This document shows, one piece after another, positions 7,863-8,329 of a DNA stretch of 8,329 bases; positions within the stretch are counted from its first letter, which is position 1; each line of letters begins with the position of its first letter. The stretch lies in NCBI GenBank assembly GCA_029935325.1, contig JAOZKO010000117.1, positions 1 through 8,329 of the forward strand. Direction: 5' to 3'. This stretch comes from Bacteroidales bacterium (lineage in GTDB: Bacteria > Bacteroidota > Bacteroidia > Bacteroidales > UBA1556). The translations under genes and the position numbers were made by a program. The notes below the pieces were generated by a model. It was not told where the DNA came from and searched no databases. It was given only the letters and a program-made list of their open reading frames with translations.

Positions 7863-8000
7863 TCTTATTAATTATTGATTTTAAAATATAATATTATGAA
7901 CCACCCAGAAATAGAATTTTCAAACATACACGGAGAGGAAATAGAGGGTGTTGCCAACCTAAATAGGGAGGGTGTTTCACAATTTAAAAATATTAAACAT

Positions 8001-8329
8001 ATGAATTTATATAAGCCGTCATTATTAATAATATTTATCCTTTGGGGAGCAATTGCCTTTGCTCAACCAGGGCAAAGTGTGGTAATTATTCAAGGTACTT
8101 TTACACCATCAGTGGATGATGCACAGAAAGTTACATCTTCTCCTTCATTGAAGGATACTTTATATAAAGTTCCCGAATTTAATTATGATATTGAAGAAAA
8201 GAAACTTGAAACGCCATTTAAGGTTTCTCCAATAAAGCCAGCTAGATTAATAGGTGAGCCATTAAGCAAGCTATATTCTAACTATGCCGCATTGGGTATG
8301 GGAAATTATTTAACACCTTATTTTGAATT
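8001..8329 (+). CDS. Probable outer-membrane beta-barrel protein, N-terminal part (cut by window edge)
   Basis: The frame is open through the right edge, with 109 complete codons from the ATG at 8001. MNLYKPSLLIIFILWGAIAF plus AQ is a good Sec signal peptide, with likely cleavage after AFA. After it comes a short strand-like segment (SVVIIQGTFTPSVDDAQKV), then SPIKPARLIGEPLSKLYSN and YAALGMGNYLTPYFE. The 'IKPA...GEPL.KLY.NY...G.GNY.TP..E' pattern is what I know from Bacteroidota outer-membrane barrel (TonB-receptor-like, porin-type) proteins encoded next to large TPR genes. It marks the first barrel strands after a periplasmic N-terminal segment. The same frame is open back to an ATG at 7896, which would add 35 residues ahead of the signal peptide. 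I prefer 8001 because it puts the signal peptide at the terminus. The gene lies 138 bases after the TPR stop and is likely cotranscribed with it. Its full size and any plug domain are not visible. Confidence 0.72.
   Translation, partial: MNLYKPSLLIIFILWGAIAFAQPGQSVVIIQGTFTPSVDDAQKVTSSPSLKDTLYKVPEFNYDIEEKKLETPFKVSPIKPARLIGEPLSKLYSNYAALGMGNYLTPYFE

Overview
The window looks like ordinary chromosomal DNA of a Bacteroidota (Bacteroidetes) bacterium. The DNA is AT-rich, start codons are preceded by A/T-rich stretches without a clear Shine-Dalgarno sequence, and the gene content is typical of the phylum. That content includes a DUF3078 outer-membrane-type protein, a secreted protease with a type IX secretion (T9SS) C-terminal sorting domain, and a roughly 1000-residue periplasmic TPR protein followed by an outer-membrane barrel-type protein. 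No tRNA, rRNA, insertion sequence, phage gene or CRISPR array is visible.

Layout: positions 1-172 (minus) hold the N-terminal third or so of a SixA-like histidine phosphatase that runs off the left edge. A strong intrinsic terminator at 298-334 (minus) closes the next transcription unit. That unit is an MscS-type mechanosensitive channel gene (1300-2118) followed by a DUF3078 gene (357-1283). Upstream of it, also on the minus strand, is a 700-residue C10 (streptopain-family) protease with a Spi-type propeptide, two CUB-like domains and a T9SS tail (2299-4401). A 296-base divergent intergenic region (4402-4697) separates the minus-strand genes from two plus-strand genes. These are a 1054-residue signal-peptide-bearing TPR protein (4698-7862) and the N-terminus of a probable outer-membrane beta-barrel protein cut by the right edge (start taken as 8001, or possibly 7896).

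The common theme is the cell envelope. It covers osmotic release at the inner membrane (MscS), a predicted outer-membrane protein of unknown role (DUF3078), a protease exported through the outer membrane by the T9SS, and a periplasmic TPR scaffold paired with a barrel protein. The least understood part is the TPR/barrel pair, which is a recurrent Bacteroidota arrangement without a firm function. I see no clear evidence of a wholly new system. The findings are start-site questions, small inverted repeats and domain-architecture points.
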